Positions 30,866-42,539 of a stretch of 64,000 bases of DNA are shown in pieces (the first letter of the stretch is position 1; the number at the start of each line of letters is the position of its first letter). The stretch is from Lithodes maja (lineage: Eukaryota; Arthropoda; Malacostraca; Decapoda; Lithodidae). Where the stretch lies: contig JBAKBP010013062.1 of the NCBI GenBank assembly GCA_037953745.1, positions 1 to 64,000 of the forward strand. Reading direction: 5' to 3'. Below the pieces are notes generated by a model that saw nothing but the letters and a program-made list of their open reading frames with translations, did no database searches and was not told where the DNA came from. A program made the position numbers and the translations under genes.

Positions 30866-33637
30866 AATCAAAATAACAAGGAACACTAACAACACTGTCA
30901 TATTCATTTTACATGATTTAGGGCAAGTAATAGAGTACGTGCTTGAATTTGAGTTTAAGGGGAGATGGGCCGCTTTTCTGGACCACTTTCTCCCTCGTGT
31001 TTAGCCCCATTAGTTTTGAGATTTTAACCCTTTCACGTTTTTATGACTATGTTATGCCCTGATTTTATACAGGATTAACGATTGATCAAGGGGAGTTCTT
31101 CGAGACTGGAATATCAGATTTCATGCAAATACATATAAGGAATCAATAGAACACATAATATAATTTCGGAATGTGGTTTGTAATACAGCTTTATACTGTA
31201 TATGTAGCACTTATTAGCATAGAAAAACAAATAAATTCACTTAGGAAAACATGAAGGGGCAAAAGATTCAGTATCAATATTGGTCTTTCAATTCTTCTAG
31301 CACGATCGTGGATCTGGATGGAGCGCGCACTACCACTTTCAACACTCAGGTATTATTCTTCTGAGACAGGTTCAATTAGGAATATTATAGAATTTCACTC
31401 GTGGGGTACCTATTAAGTTTTTAGAAGTGTCATATGAAATTAATTGCGTATACCTTGTGTTCTGTTATTTCTTTAGACGTGCAGATATCTTCCGGTATTT
31501 ATTTTCACAAAACACGGATTATTTATCATGAAACAAAATTATATATTTAGTCGACTGGTTATGCACGGTATATGAATTCGTCACTGAGATTACTTATTTC
31601 ACGACCTATCCCACAAACTCTCGGAATCTCATAATATCTATACCATAGTCTCAAATAGGGAAGACTTATTACATGGCTTAGGGTAAATACTGTCGCTACA
31701 GTTAGGCTATCACTTAGTATCTTTGCACTGATACTGAATTCATTGGCAATGTACAGGGAACACTTGTAACATAATCTGATCACTCGTCATTGGTAGCAAA
31801 TAACTTAGGGGGGCACAGGTGAACAATCGATCATATAGTACGGTATCTCCGCACTGATACAACAATAATTAATAATGCACTGTTGAGTTGTCTTCTTGGT
31901 ATCTCGATGCACTGTCGTTGAAGATTTCTTGGCTGCTCCGTGGGCCGTCCAGGGTGTCCGGTAGTGTGAAGAAGTTACAGTTGGGTTAATGGGCTTTGGG
32001 TCTTAAATATGGTTCCGTAACTATGAGGAGTACAGTTGTTCACCATATCGAACTAACGCAAGTATTCTAGGCATGTAACTTTTGAACGAATACTTGACTA
32101 TTCTGACCTTTAATATTAACCGTTGATGAAGTTCCGTTCAGGTACTCTTGAGCTAGGATTTTAAATGTTATGTTTCAGGCAGGGGCCGGATTAACAAAAC
32201 ATCGGACGAACGCAAGAGGAGTTGATACAAGTAACTCTTCTTGACAGTCTCTAATCTTTTTAAGAGGTTCAAAGAACTCGGGCGGTGTTTAACCTTTTAG
32301 TCACAAATCCTGGTGGGTTGCCACAGACAATTTGTGCCTAGGATCTATATATGCTAAGTGCTCCTGAGAGTATCTCGCATAGACCCTTCTAACACAAAAG
32401 ATCTTTCTATCCTAGATCTCTGTGAGTTAAATGCCAGTATAATGTCTAAAATAATAAATGTATTGAAAGGCCTCGTCTTTCAATATTTTTATTAGGTTAG
32501 AGAATAAACTAATATGAATAACTATATTAAATTCTGGGTTGCCAGAAGTAATCAGTTATATGTATGTAGCTACTGTTGCACTATATAAATGATTAGAAAC
32601 CCAAGTGGAAGAGGCCATACCAACAATGAGTTTTTAATACACTTACTTTGTATTTATATATACAGTACTGTATAGGTATTGTTTAAGGTCTCTATATTAA
32701 CCGATGGGTGGCCACGATCAATAAAGATCCTAAAACAGGTTTATATAATTATATATCACAGATAGTATACAGACTCTGGGGTGCCGTTCGTCAATAACTA
32801 CTCTTGAGTTTGGGTATAAAATAGTCTTCAATCAGAGCGGGATGCCGATCGTACAGAAGCGATATTTCTACGTGCCTGAACTCCCTCCTCCTAGAGTTTA
32901 TATATAATTTGTCAGTGAGAGGGTAGAAGGGGGGGGGGGGGGCACTCGGTGTTGTCGAGTCTGAATGATGGTTTGTTTACTATTATAAGAGGGGTTTAGG
33001 AATGGGAGACGTAAGGTTTATCTCCACACATGATGCTCTATTGGATTGTTTACTTGATTGGGTAATGGTTAATAGTAGTCTTAAAATTACTTATTGGTGG
33101 ATATAGCAGGACTTCAAGCTGGCAAGCTTTCTGAGGTGTGGAGAAGGTCAGGGCTGGGGTGTTTTCTGAACTTTGAAAACGGTTTACTTTACTTTTGAGG
33201 CAGCTGTGTACTGTGGTGGCTTAAAACTTGTTGTCTGAGTAATTCATTTCTTATTCTGCATATCCTGGATTATATGGTATGGGTAACTTAAACATCTAAC
33301 ATATATGTGCACGTTATGGGCTGGCTGTTTGGCAAGAGTTTTCTTCACTGGGCCGCTCTCGAGGTCAAGGGGGCGGGGCGCGTCGCTAGTTGGGTCGACA
33401 GGGGGGAGGCGTGGGGTTTTTCCCGGACTTGACGTTGCCTTCCACTTGGAGTATACCGAATTATATTTAATCTCGAAAGGTTTAATTCAGGGGAACAGGA
33501 ATTATGGATTTCCTTGTTTCTAGCTGGATAGTATCAGTACCTACCATTTTCGTTCTTGATGGGGTAGGTAGTATTCAGTGAGGGAGGCTTCCTTTAGTGT
33601 AGAGGTTAGGGGGGAAGGGGGATTTTTTCCCGGGTGG
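30866..33637. other. Non-coding stretch, AT-rich
   Basis: No open frame longer than about 75 codons and no motif. A short dispersed repeat lies at 30966-31025 and a G12 run near 32930. I see neither gene nor complete mobile element. Confidence 0.5.
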
Positions 33638-34120
33638 TCAGGAAGGCCTACATCTCGTTAGCCTCGCACGGTCGCCCCTGCATGTCGGGAACTGTGAAGG
33701 TAGGGATGTTTACTAGGGAAGTTTCTTACATATTTGTTTAGCAAGTGAATGCTTCTGGACCTTAGGGAGTCCACTTCTATTTGTCATAGTGGTGTATGAT
33801 GGGCTAGTTGATGTTTGAAGTTCTTTCGTCATACTATCATGGGACCTCGGCCGAGGCTACCTGGATCACTCAGGGACGGATGACCTGAGGGGGTTTGGAA
33901 GGCCTTCATTCTGCTAGTGCCGCACATGCCCGGGTCGGGAATGGCAAGGTAGTAATGTTTACTAGGAAGTGTTATAGTGTTCTTTTAGCAATTGAACGTT
34001 GCCGGACCCTAGGACACAACATATTGATTTATCGTAGTGGTCCCTGGTGGCACGAGTTGAGTGATGAGTATCTTTTTGCTATACCATCGTGGGGACTCGG
34101 GTGAGGCTACCGAGGTGATT
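33638..34120 (+). repeat. Diverged direct duplication of about 230-250 bp
   Basis: The unit at 33638-33880 (GGAAGGCCTACATCTCGTTAG ... GGCCGAGGCTACC, with gaps) is repeated at 33897-34115 (GGAAGGCCTTCATTCTGCTAG ... GGTGAGGCTACC). Old tandem duplication, no coding. Confidence 0.7.
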
Positions 34121-34299
34121 CCTTTGATCTATTTCGGTAGCAGGTATAGAGGTGAGAGTCGCTTACAGTTGGGAAGGACAGAAATGTGGGTTGCGTGAGT
34201 TTAATTGGAGGAGGTACAGGGGTGTTCAAAAAGGCATATACATCTTGTTCATATGGTTATCAAGCATCTCTCTGTGATGGTTGTATTCAGATTCTTTCA

Positions 34300-34650
34300 C
34301 AATCAAATACATACATGACAACACAACAATATTGTCATGTATCCCAACCTTCTTAATCTGAACATTGTGGGACATGACTCTTGCCTAACTACATACATAC
34401 ACAACTATAATATAAAGAAATAATGAGCATAGGGGACTACATACATACACAATTATAATATAAAGAAACAATGAGCATAGGCGATGGTCCGACAGGCTCT
34501 CGTAATTCGACGAGATCCCCAGACATGGTCCTTGCATAATCAATTACATACACGATAACCAACAACCTTGGCATGTATCCTAACCTACGTAATCTGAACA
34601 TTATCGGGCATGACCCTTACCTACTTACATACAGTACATACATAACTAAA
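34300..34650 (+). repeat. Overlapping tandem duplications rich in ACATAC
   Basis: A 49-50 bp unit (CTACATACATACACAA...GAGCATAGG) is tandemly doubled at 34388-34482. A larger unit starting TCAA(A/T)TACATACA and containing TAATCTGAACATT occurs at 34303-34400 and 34539-34650. Confidence 0.7.
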
Positions 34651-34659
34651 ATATACAGG

Positions 34660-35967
34660 AATAATAGGTGTCGCAATATCAGACACGCTCTTCCTTGGTC
34701 CTTTCGTTTCCTGGGGATCTTGTTGTGGATGGAGATTTCGTTCCCGGGAATTTTCATTTCTGGGGTACTTTACTCCTAATTTATAAGGTACATTTGGTTC
34801 CTATATTGATGGTGTCTTTTTTTCTATAATGTTTATTTGCATGGGAAATTATATCTTACTCGTATGAGGTTTTCTGTTTCACGGCGTTTTATTTGATTCT
34901 TATTTGTTTGTTTACATGTTTACATTTATATTCTTATTTATTTGTTTACATGTTTATATTTATTTTGCATAGGATTTTGGTTGTCCTAAAAAGGTTGAGA
35001 ATATAGCACCTTCTTGGTGGTGGTCTGTCGGGGTTCCTTTCCTGCCACTTCTACTGTTGCGAGGCGGCGGTAGTCCTTTGTTGTTTGGGTCTTTGGCCTT
35101 GACCCTGCCATTGGCGTGGTGGGCTTGTCTCCTTTCTTTATCTCTTTTCGGTCCTGGCTCTTTCTTTTCTAGTTTCTTTTGTCTTTCTTGGTTTCTCTTT
35201 TCTTCTTCTGTATTTCGTCCTGGTTCTCTCCTTTCTGTTTTCTTTTGTCCTTGGGGTTTTTTCTTTTCTTCTGTATTTCACAGAGGTTGCCAGATTAGCA
35301 ATAAGAAATAGAGTTCTCTCACTCTTATAATTACCTCTCCAAAATGAGTTTTCTGCCCACAGCTAACTCAAAGACAACTGCAGAGGTTGAAGTAACTAAA
35401 CTAAAGGTTTCTAAATACCCCTGATGGTAACAAAGGCTTTAAAGTATCCCCAATCGGCTCAAAATCGCGTCATATGTTGGAGAGGGTTAAGGGGGGAGGG
35501 GGTAGTGGCTTGTTTTGGACCCCTTCTCCCTCATGCTTAGCCCCATTAAACTTGGAGAGGGCAGCAACCCCAAGTAAATAAATAACAGAGAGAGAGAGAG
35601 AGCGAGAGAGCGGTAAATAACATACCTTTATAGAATGACATGGGGACAACAATATATGCGTGTTTTTTGTGGCCAACCTTTAGTGATAATGTAATTTTTT
35701 CTATTTTTACCACTTAGCCTAGGGGACAAACTAAAATGCATTGCTCAGAAATTGCCACAGCAAGCATAATTATCAATAATATAATAAAATATAATAACAC
35801 TGTCTAATATTAGCCATATTAAAAGGAATTAAATAGATGTCATCGTGCTGAAGGGGTTAAGGCCAAGTTATCATAATTTATAACGTTGAAGGCGGTGTCA
35901 CACAAGCGATTTTTCCGTCAATTTAATGGGCAGTTGTAGTCTGGCAGCTTCAAAATTTAAGTCAGTC
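34660..35967. other. Non-coding, T/C-rich then AT-rich
   Basis: 35100-35290 is a low-complexity TTTCT-rich run that opens frames by chance. A (GA)n run lies at 35588-35612 and a dispersed repeat at 35494-35560. No gene seen. Confidence 0.5.
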
Positions 35968-36340
35968 AGTCAGTCAGTCGCCTGCCCTTACTCCCATAAG
36001 GGGTAGTGAGGATCGGCAATATACTCGAGAAAGGACAAAGAGGTGACAGGGGAAGAACACATAACAGTTCGCCCACAAAAAAGCAAGCACGCAGGCATTC
36101 GGAAGCACCAATCACTCATCAGCCCCTGTAATCCATGGCTTCACCTCAGATGTTATACTTCCGGACAAGGTCTCTTCACATCACCATCTGGGATAAAGAC
36201 CTTCCAGGCTTGCCATTGAAAAGGGTCCAGAGACCTTATGTACTCTCTCTCTACCAAACTTCCTCCATTAATTCCTGTAATTTGCTAATTCTTTTGCTTC
36301 AGCCATTCATTCCCTTTTCCACAAGAATTAATCTACCTAA
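35968..36340 (-). repeat. 3' end of a LINE or SINE with (GACT)n tail
   Basis: On the minus strand the sequence ends CCTCACTACCCCTTATGGGA, a small hairpin, then GGCGACTGACTGACTGACTG. The layout of hairpin, short spacer and tetranucleotide tail is the same as in family B LINEs but the sequence differs. No coding left. Confidence 0.5.
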
Positions 36341-36389
36341 GAATTCAGCTCCTATACTCTGTTCAGGGTATGCCAGAAATCGTGAACCC

Positions 36390-36545
36390 TCACCTCTGTA
36401 ACTCAAAAAAAGGCAAAAACAAGTAGGCTGTGATTGTTCACGCCTATTCCCTGGCTGATCCTTCCCAAATGGTAGACATATGAGCTTGATTACGCTAGTG
36501 GTTTGTGAGTTATAGAAGTTCATGTTCAAGAGTTTTAGCCTACTT
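36390..36545. repeat. Copy of the inner MITE (CTCTGTAACTCAAAA type)
   Basis: CCTCTGTAACTCAAAAAAAG on the left and TTTGTGAGTTATAGAAG on the right form its ends, with CCCTGGCTGATCCTTCCCAA inside. Related to 25960-26165 and to the 227 bp repeat at 36697. Confidence 0.65.
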
Positions 36546-36696
36546 ATTTGGAACAGGGTATAGCAAGGTTGTCAATATGTAGGCTATAGATTAAAAGACT
36601 GGTAAATTATATCTATTATAGGCTATAAATTACGTGGAAATCATGACCCGTTAAGAATATAAAAATACAAATAATAATAAATAAATAAATAAACAA

Positions 36697-36923
36697 ATAA
36701 AAACATAGAGCAAATGGGCTCTTTTCTCTGGCTGATCCTTCCCAGATGGTAGAAATATATCTATAATAATGGTATTAGATTTTGAGCTAAATGAGCATAA
36801 TCGGTGACTGGCTATAGAAATATAGATATACAAAACCAAGAAAACAACCCGATACGATGTCTCTTTTACTCTATTGATTCTCTCTAAAATCCTGCACGTC
36901 ATTCTGATCGAAAACATTCATGT
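36697..36923. repeat. 227 bp direct repeat flanking a LINE, left copy
   Basis: ATAAAAACATAGAGCAAATG ... GAAAACATTCATGT. The right copy is at 40538-40765 (228 bp), differing by one substitution and one T. The two lie exactly against the 5' and 3' ends of the family B LINE between them, as target-site duplications do. Confidence 0.9.
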
Positions 36924-36948
36924 TAATTAACTAATTCATGTTAGTGGC

Positions 36949-39900
36949 ATGAATGATGGCACAAAAGAGAGAGAGGTTCTGGAAGTGTTAGTAAATGCCA
37001 GGCTGGATGTATGTGGAATGACAGAGACCAAATGGAAAGGTTCAGATGTGAGAGAGTGGGAGTGTGGAATGGGTGTGTGTGCTGGAGTGAGTGAAGGAAC
37101 AGCGAGAGAAGGTGCATGTTTGTTTGTAAGTAGCAAATGGAAGGAATGTGTAAGAGAGTATGGGTCTGTGGGTTCAAGGATTGTGTGGGTGAGAATGAAA
37201 GTAGGAATACAAACTTGGGTGATTGTATGCGTGTATGCCCCGACAGAGGATATACTTGAAAGAAAGAAAGAGGAGTTCTGGATGAATGTGGAGGCGTGCC
37301 TGGAGAAGTTTGACAAGAACGAAAGAATATTTCTGATTGGGGATATGAATGGTAAGGTGGGTGATAGGAAAGTTGAGGGAGTGGTGGGAGGGTGGGGGGT
37401 GCCATCAGAGGTGAATGGGAATGGTAGTGCACTTGTGGACGTATGTGTGGGGAGGAGGCTGTGGATAGCCAACACCTTCTTCCGACACAGAATGATCCAC
37501 AGGTACACGTGGAAACGGATGTTGACGATGAAGGATAAGAGAGTGGTGGAACGAAAGTCATTGATTGATTATGTATGTGTGGATGAACGAATGAAGAAAT
37601 CTGTGATGGATGCTAGGGTGTATAGGGGTATTGGAGGGGGTCTGTCTGATCATTATGTAGTGGTAGCTAAGGTTAGGATACAAAAGAAGTGGGTGAGGAG
37701 AGCTGGAGGGAGGCGAGAGGAGGGTGGAATGGTGAGGAGGGTGGAGAGGTTGCAGGAGGAGGAAGTCAGGGAGGAGTACAGGAGAGCAGTGGAAAGACGA
37801 CTAGGTGGGTTCGACCTGGAAGTTATGGAGGAAGTGGAGGAGATGAGCAAGGTGTTTAAGGATGAGATCTGTGCAGCATGTGAGGAGGTGTGTGGAGTGA
37901 GGAGAAGAGGGAGCGGAGTGAAAGGTACAGCATGGTGGACAGAAGAGGTAAGAATAGCTGTGGAAGAAAAGAAGAAAGCATATAGAGAGTGGTTGGGTAG
38001 TAGAGGGAATGAAGATTCCGAGAGACAGAAACGAGCGAGGTACGTGGAGAGTAAGAGGGTGGTGAAGAGAGTAGTGAAGGAAAGTAAGAGAAGAGTAGAT
38101 GAGGAATTTGGAAGGAATCTGAGTGTAAAATGGAGGGAGAGTAAGAAACTGTTCTGGAAAGAAGTCAAGAAAGTTAGGGAAGGTAGCAAGGGAAACAGTA
38201 AGGGTGTGAAAGATAAGAATGGGAGAATGCTAGCCGAGAAGCAAGAGAGAGTCGAAAGATGGAGGGAGTACTTCAGTGAGTTGCTAAATGTAAGGAATGA
38301 AGAGCCAGCAAACATAGCTGGATATGGTATGGGAGGGAGAAGTAGTGGAGGAGGAGGTGGGGATCAGGAGGTCAGAAGTGTGGGAAGCCATGAAAAGAGT
38401 GAAGTTGGGGAAAGCACCAGGAACAGATGGAGTGTGTGGGGAAATGTTGAGGTATGGTGGTGAGATAGTGATGGAATGGGTATGGAAAATGTGCAAACTA
38501 GCATGGGAGAGGGGGAGTGCACCCGATGACTGGAAGACTGGCATAATTGTCCCCCTATATAAGGGCAAAGGGGAAAGAGGAGTGTGTGGTAACCACCGAG
38601 GAATATATCTTCTAAGCGTAGTAGGGATGGTATACAGTAGGGTAGTGATTGAGAGAGTGAGAGTGAGAACGGAGAAATGGATAGGCGATGAGCAGGGAGG
38701 TTTTAGGAAGGGAAGAGGATGTGTAGATCAGATTTTTACCCTGAATTGTGTTGTGGAGAAGTATCTGGAGAAGAAACAAAAGGTGTATGTTGCCTTTATG
38801 GACTTGGAGAAGGCCTATGACAGAGTGGATAGAGAAGGTTTGTGGAAAGTACTAAGAATATACGGAGTAGAGGGAAAGTTGCTGAAAGCAGTGAAGAGCA
38901 TGTATGAGGGTGCAAAGGCGGCAGTACGTGTGGAGAGTGAGCAGAGCGAGTTCTTTGACCTGAATGTTGGTTTGAAACAGGGGTGTGTGATGTCCCCGTG
39001 GTTGTTTACTGTATATATGGATGGAGTCATGAAAGAAATACTATCAAGAGCAGTGGATGTTGGTGTATCGCTGAAAAGGGAGGGAATTGAGTGGAAGCTA
39101 CCTATACTGCTGTTTGTGGATGATACAGTTCTGATGAGTGATAATGAATGGGAGTTGCAGGGTCTGGTAAATGAGTTTGGAACAGTGTGCGAAAAACGGA
39201 ATTTGAAGGTAAATACGGGGAAGAGCAAGGTTATGGTCTGCGAAAGGGGTGAAGTCACAGAGTGTGAGGTGAAGCTGAACGGTCAGGCTATGGAGATCGT
39301 CAACTCTTTTACGTATCTGGGCAGTGTGTTGAGTAAAGATGGGACTATGGATGAAGAAGTGCGGGAGAGGGTACAACAGGGAAGAGGGTTGTAGGAATGC
39401 TAAAAGCAGTAACAAGAAATAGGGTGGTCAGTATGGAAGTGAAGAAGTCCTTGCATGACAGTGTGGTAATCCCGACACTGACTTACGGAAGCGAAGCATG
39501 GACGTTGGTTGAGAGACTCAGACCAAGAGTGAGAGCAGTGGAAATTAATTACTTAAGGAGTGCGTGCAGAGTTACATGGAGGGATAGACAGACTAATGAG
39601 GAAGTGAGAAGGAGGTGTGGTGTGAAGGTAGATGTGCTGGAAAGTGTGAAAAGGAACAACTTGAGATGGTTCGGCCATATCAGGACCCTGGAGGACAAGG
39701 GGCGAATGTGCTACCATGAGCAAAATTGAGTTAGGACTGGTTCCCGATAGATGGAAGTACTGAAAATCACGTGGTGAAGAGCGTTTTGCGATTCCCACCC
39801 ATGCGGGCTCAGTACCCTAGGTTCTAAATCCCTTGTTTCGACCTTGTGTAGCGGCGGAGGAGGTATGGATTGTAAGAGGTGGAGGGGCGAATGTTCCCGC

Positions 39901-40525
39901 GCGCTCAAGCCAATGAGCGGCCGGCTAGCATTCCCCGGGTTAAAGGCCCGCCTCCCGGCCAATGACACGCGCGTTTACACCTTTTTTGGCTGAAAATTTA
40001 ACAGTATCTTAGTTTCATGGACATCTAATACAGGATTAAATTTCAAGCAGATTGAACAATAATTACTATAGGCTGAAAAAAAAAAAAAATCTATTGTGCG
40101 TTTTGTTTTGTTTTAATTTTGTTTTTTTTATTTTCTGTTATTTTCTATCAATTTGTCTCTTCCAGAGGATTCTAATGGTATATAATAACATGCTATTCTG
40201 TAATATTCTATGTATGCCACCTATTCCAGACTGTAAACACTCATAACTCGAAAGTAAGGCATTGGCGCATTCGCCCCTTGTCCTCCAGGGTCCTCATATG
40301 GAACGTATGGAAAGCGAGAGAATGACTAAGAGGGTGTACGAGAGCGAGGTGGAGGGACAGAGAGGGAGAGGTAGACCGAATATGAGGTGGAAGGATGGAG
40401 TGAGGAAGTACATGAACGAGGGCGGTGCTGGTTGGGGGGAGGGGCGTCGACTGACTGGGGACAGAGGTGCATGGGGGCGGTTCGTTCGTGGCCACCCCTT
40501 CGGGGATCACGGCGTCAGGCAATAG
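36949..40525 (+). pseudogene. Endonuclease/RT of family B LINE, copy B
   Basis: The first frame (36949-38463) reads endonuclease motifs TETKW (37024), YAPTED, GDMNGKVGD (37342) and LSDHYVVVA (37645), then a coiled-coil-like Lys/Arg/Glu linker. A shift at about 38335 leads to the RT frame (38324-39394). That has LEKAYDRVD, GLKQGCVMSPW and FVDD where copy A has FADD (about 39113). One G is missing at about 39382, shifting to 39397 onward. The frame is then cut at GHM by the MITE at 39681 and resumes at 40295 (ERMESERMTKRV), ending GDHGVRQ with TAG in the tail. The lesions are few, so this is a relatively recent copy; the active-site Ala to Val change would probably hurt activity. Confidence 0.85.
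39681..40294. mobile_element. 614 bp MITE with 27-30 bp inverted repeats inside the LINE
   Basis: The left end AGGACCCTGGAGGACAAGGG pairs with the right end CCCTTGTCCTCCAGGGTCCT. The LINE sequence GGCCATATGGAACG is opened after CCATAT, and CATAT is repeated at 40295-40299, suggesting a 5 bp target duplication. No transposase frame. The superfamily is unclear; 5 bp excludes Tc1/mariner and hAT. Confidence 0.85.
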
Positions 40526-40537
40526 ATAGATAGATAG

Positions 40538-40765
40538 ATAAAAACATAGAGCAAATGGGCTCTTTTCTCTGGCTGATCCTTCCCAGATGGTAGAAATATA
40601 TCTATAATAATGGTATTAGATTTTGAGCTAAATGAGCATAATCGGTGACTGGCTATAGACATATAGATATACAAAACCAAGAAAACAACCCGATACGATG
40701 TCTCTTTTTACTCTATTGATTCTCTCTAAAATCCTGCACGTCATTCTGATCGAAAACATTCATGT
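40538..40765. repeat. 227 bp direct repeat flanking a LINE, right copy
   Basis: Begins directly after the GATA tail and ends CATTCATGT, matching 36697-36923. Confidence 0.9.
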
Positions 40766-41410
40766 ATGGGTTCTCTAAATAACAAAAAACAAATTTCATA
40801 AAATATCTCGGTTACCGCTAAAACTTCTTTTTCTTACACTAAAGAAAATCAACATCTACGCTGGTTCAGTAGTATATATTAATATTATAATTATTAGTTT
40901 AACTATCATTGCTTCTTTTACTTAAAAGTTCTATAACTAATTACAATTTCAATTATAAAACAAATATATACTGTATAGCCTAAATAGTGTTATTCGGTAC
41001 GTAATATTATTCGCCAAATTTATTATACACTAGGCTAAATTTACACAATAGTCTATAATAGGTACCTAACAATACTCAATTGTGAGTGGCAATACTACGC
41101 AATACAATAGAACCCCAATTAATAGTTTCAAAGCCAAGCATTAAGTAGTGGAAACGAAACTTTACAGCGCCGAAGTCTCAACATTTTACAGGGCTCTTCC
41201 CGCCTCAGCAGTGTTGCCAATTTAGCTATTGAACATTTTACCTCAATCTAGCAGCATTATTTTAGCATACATCAACAATTATTTGAGACAAATAGTGCAT
41301 TTTATTCCATATTCTAAATATTTTAGCCTTTTTATCAATCAATAGTCCAATTTTGTATACTAGCTAGCGAAATTATATCGATATCTTAGAGCAGAATTAT
41401 ATATTTCGAT
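40766..41410. other. AT-rich intergenic DNA
   Basis: No frame, no repeat recognised. Confidence 0.5.
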
Positions 41411-41983
41411 TTGGTAACACTGCAAAACAGGTGGAGCAGACCCCTTGAAAAGTCGAAGAGGGTGTTGACCATCAACCCTGAGGTTGGTACTGCCCCTAAG
41501 AAAATTACTTTCCAAAATTCAGGCACGGAAGGTCCTCCCCGTAAGATGGTGAAGCTTGCTCCAGGCCCAAACACTGGACGTACCCAGCCACGCCAGCCTA
41601 TGACAGCCTCTCCAAAATGGTCTAGCATTTATAAGCCATTTGTTTGGCTTGAAGTAGGGACCGCTGTGGCTTTCCAGCCATTGATCATAAATAAGCCTGT
41701 GACTAGCACCACAGATGTCCAACGCTCCAAAAGTGTCCAATGGTCCAAGCCAGCCAGTTGTTGCCAAGAAGACTGCGACGACTGTTCCTGCCCGTCGGCC
41801 ACCGGGCCACGTCCTATGCCTTATACTCCGGAGCACATTGTAAAGGTTCTGGATGGGTTCACACAGCGAGCGCGTGCTAGCAATGAGAGGGTAACTCATT
41901 GGGTTGGCCTGCCTCAGGGACCCGTTCAAGCCGAGCATAGCTATGACTGGCTCATGGAGCAGCTTGACCGTCCGTACCGCTAG
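41411..41983 (+). CDS. Unidentified 190-residue ORF
   Basis: Open for 190 codons in sequence more GC-rich than its flanks. Pro/Thr/Lys-rich N-terminus (PRKMVKLAPGPNTGRTQPRQ), a Cys cluster in the middle (CCQEDCDDCSC), then a possibly folded end (EHIVKVLDGFTQRARASNERV and EQLDRPYR). No known domain recognised. The antisense strand is also open over 167 codons. It could be a single-exon gene, an exon, or a mobile-element relic; I cannot choose. Confidence 0.3.
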   Translation: MVTLQNRWSRPLEKSKRVLTINPEVGTAPKKITFQNSGTEGPPRKMVKLAPGPNTGRTQPRQPMTASPKWSSIYKPFVWLEVGTAVAFQPLIINKPVTSTTDVQRSKSVQWSKPASCCQEDCDDCSCPSATGPRPMPYTPEHIVKVLDGFTQRARASNERVTHWVGLPQGPVQAEHSYDWLMEQLDRPYR

Positions 41984-42379
41984 GCTATCTTGAACCCTGC
42001 ACACCATGCTGCTCAAAAACATCCTTTGGCGGGTTCCTCAAAGTACCTATGTACAATGGCATATAAGCAATCCTTATATTGTGGGAATAATATATACGGT
42101 AGGCCTAGGCTATCTAACTTGCAATAGGCTAGGTAACAAGTTGCAAGAATATTAGCATAGTGTCTTCTAAGAATGTTGATGTAAAAATGACAACAATGTC
42201 ACTCTAGGCTTAGGCTATTGATTTGTTTTTAGTTTGTCCTCAAAGGTCTTTCATCTTGTCTTTTTTCTTAAGTTTGTTGTTTTGATATAATTACTATATG
42301 GAAGCAATGAACATGAACCATGATCCAACATATGATTCTAAAGACAAAATGCAAGTTCTTTTAGGAAATTATAGGCTAA

Positions 42380-42535
42380 TGTAAAACTTGCAAAATAAAC
42401 AAACCAAAACTGGGACGACACAAGATAAATGCAAAAGAACTAATCAAAATCGCTATGTGAAAATAGCGCTGGTGTAGTGACTAGCGTCTTGGACTTCCAC
42501 CCAGAAGGTCACAGGATCGCGCCCACGCTCTGCGC
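42380..42535. repeat. SINE-body module (-) next to a tRNA-like head (+)
   Basis: GCAAAATAAACAAACCAAAA is the reverse complement of the recurrent module core. It is followed at 42468 by GCTGGTGTAGTGACTAGCGT and CACAGGATCGCGCCCACGC, which look like diverged A and B boxes. The opposite orientations suggest two elements side by side. Confidence 0.5.
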
Positions 42536-42539
42536 ATTA

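Larger units (their letters stand above)
36924..40537 (+). mobile_element. Family B LINE, copy B, nearly complete, with a MITE inside
   Basis: Endonuclease, RT and C-terminal region are present and the copy ends in the family hairpin and (GATA)n tail. A 614 bp MITE (39681-40294) splits it. Flanked by the 227 bp duplication. The 5' end lies just before the endonuclease core, so a little coding sequence is missing. Confidence 0.9.

Noticed and set aside
31000..33600. Search for LTR or further Kelch exons
   Set aside because: No terminal pair, no BTB-domain motif and no consistent splice-bounded frame found.
35057..35311. Phe/Leu/Ser-rich ORF with membrane-like segments
   Set aside because: Low-complexity TTTCT sequence opens the frame by chance.
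36936..39415. Several Ser/Leu/Phe-rich antisense frames
   Set aside because: They are shadows of the Arg/Glu-rich LINE frame on the + strand; the same shadows occur at the other copy, 7949-9400.
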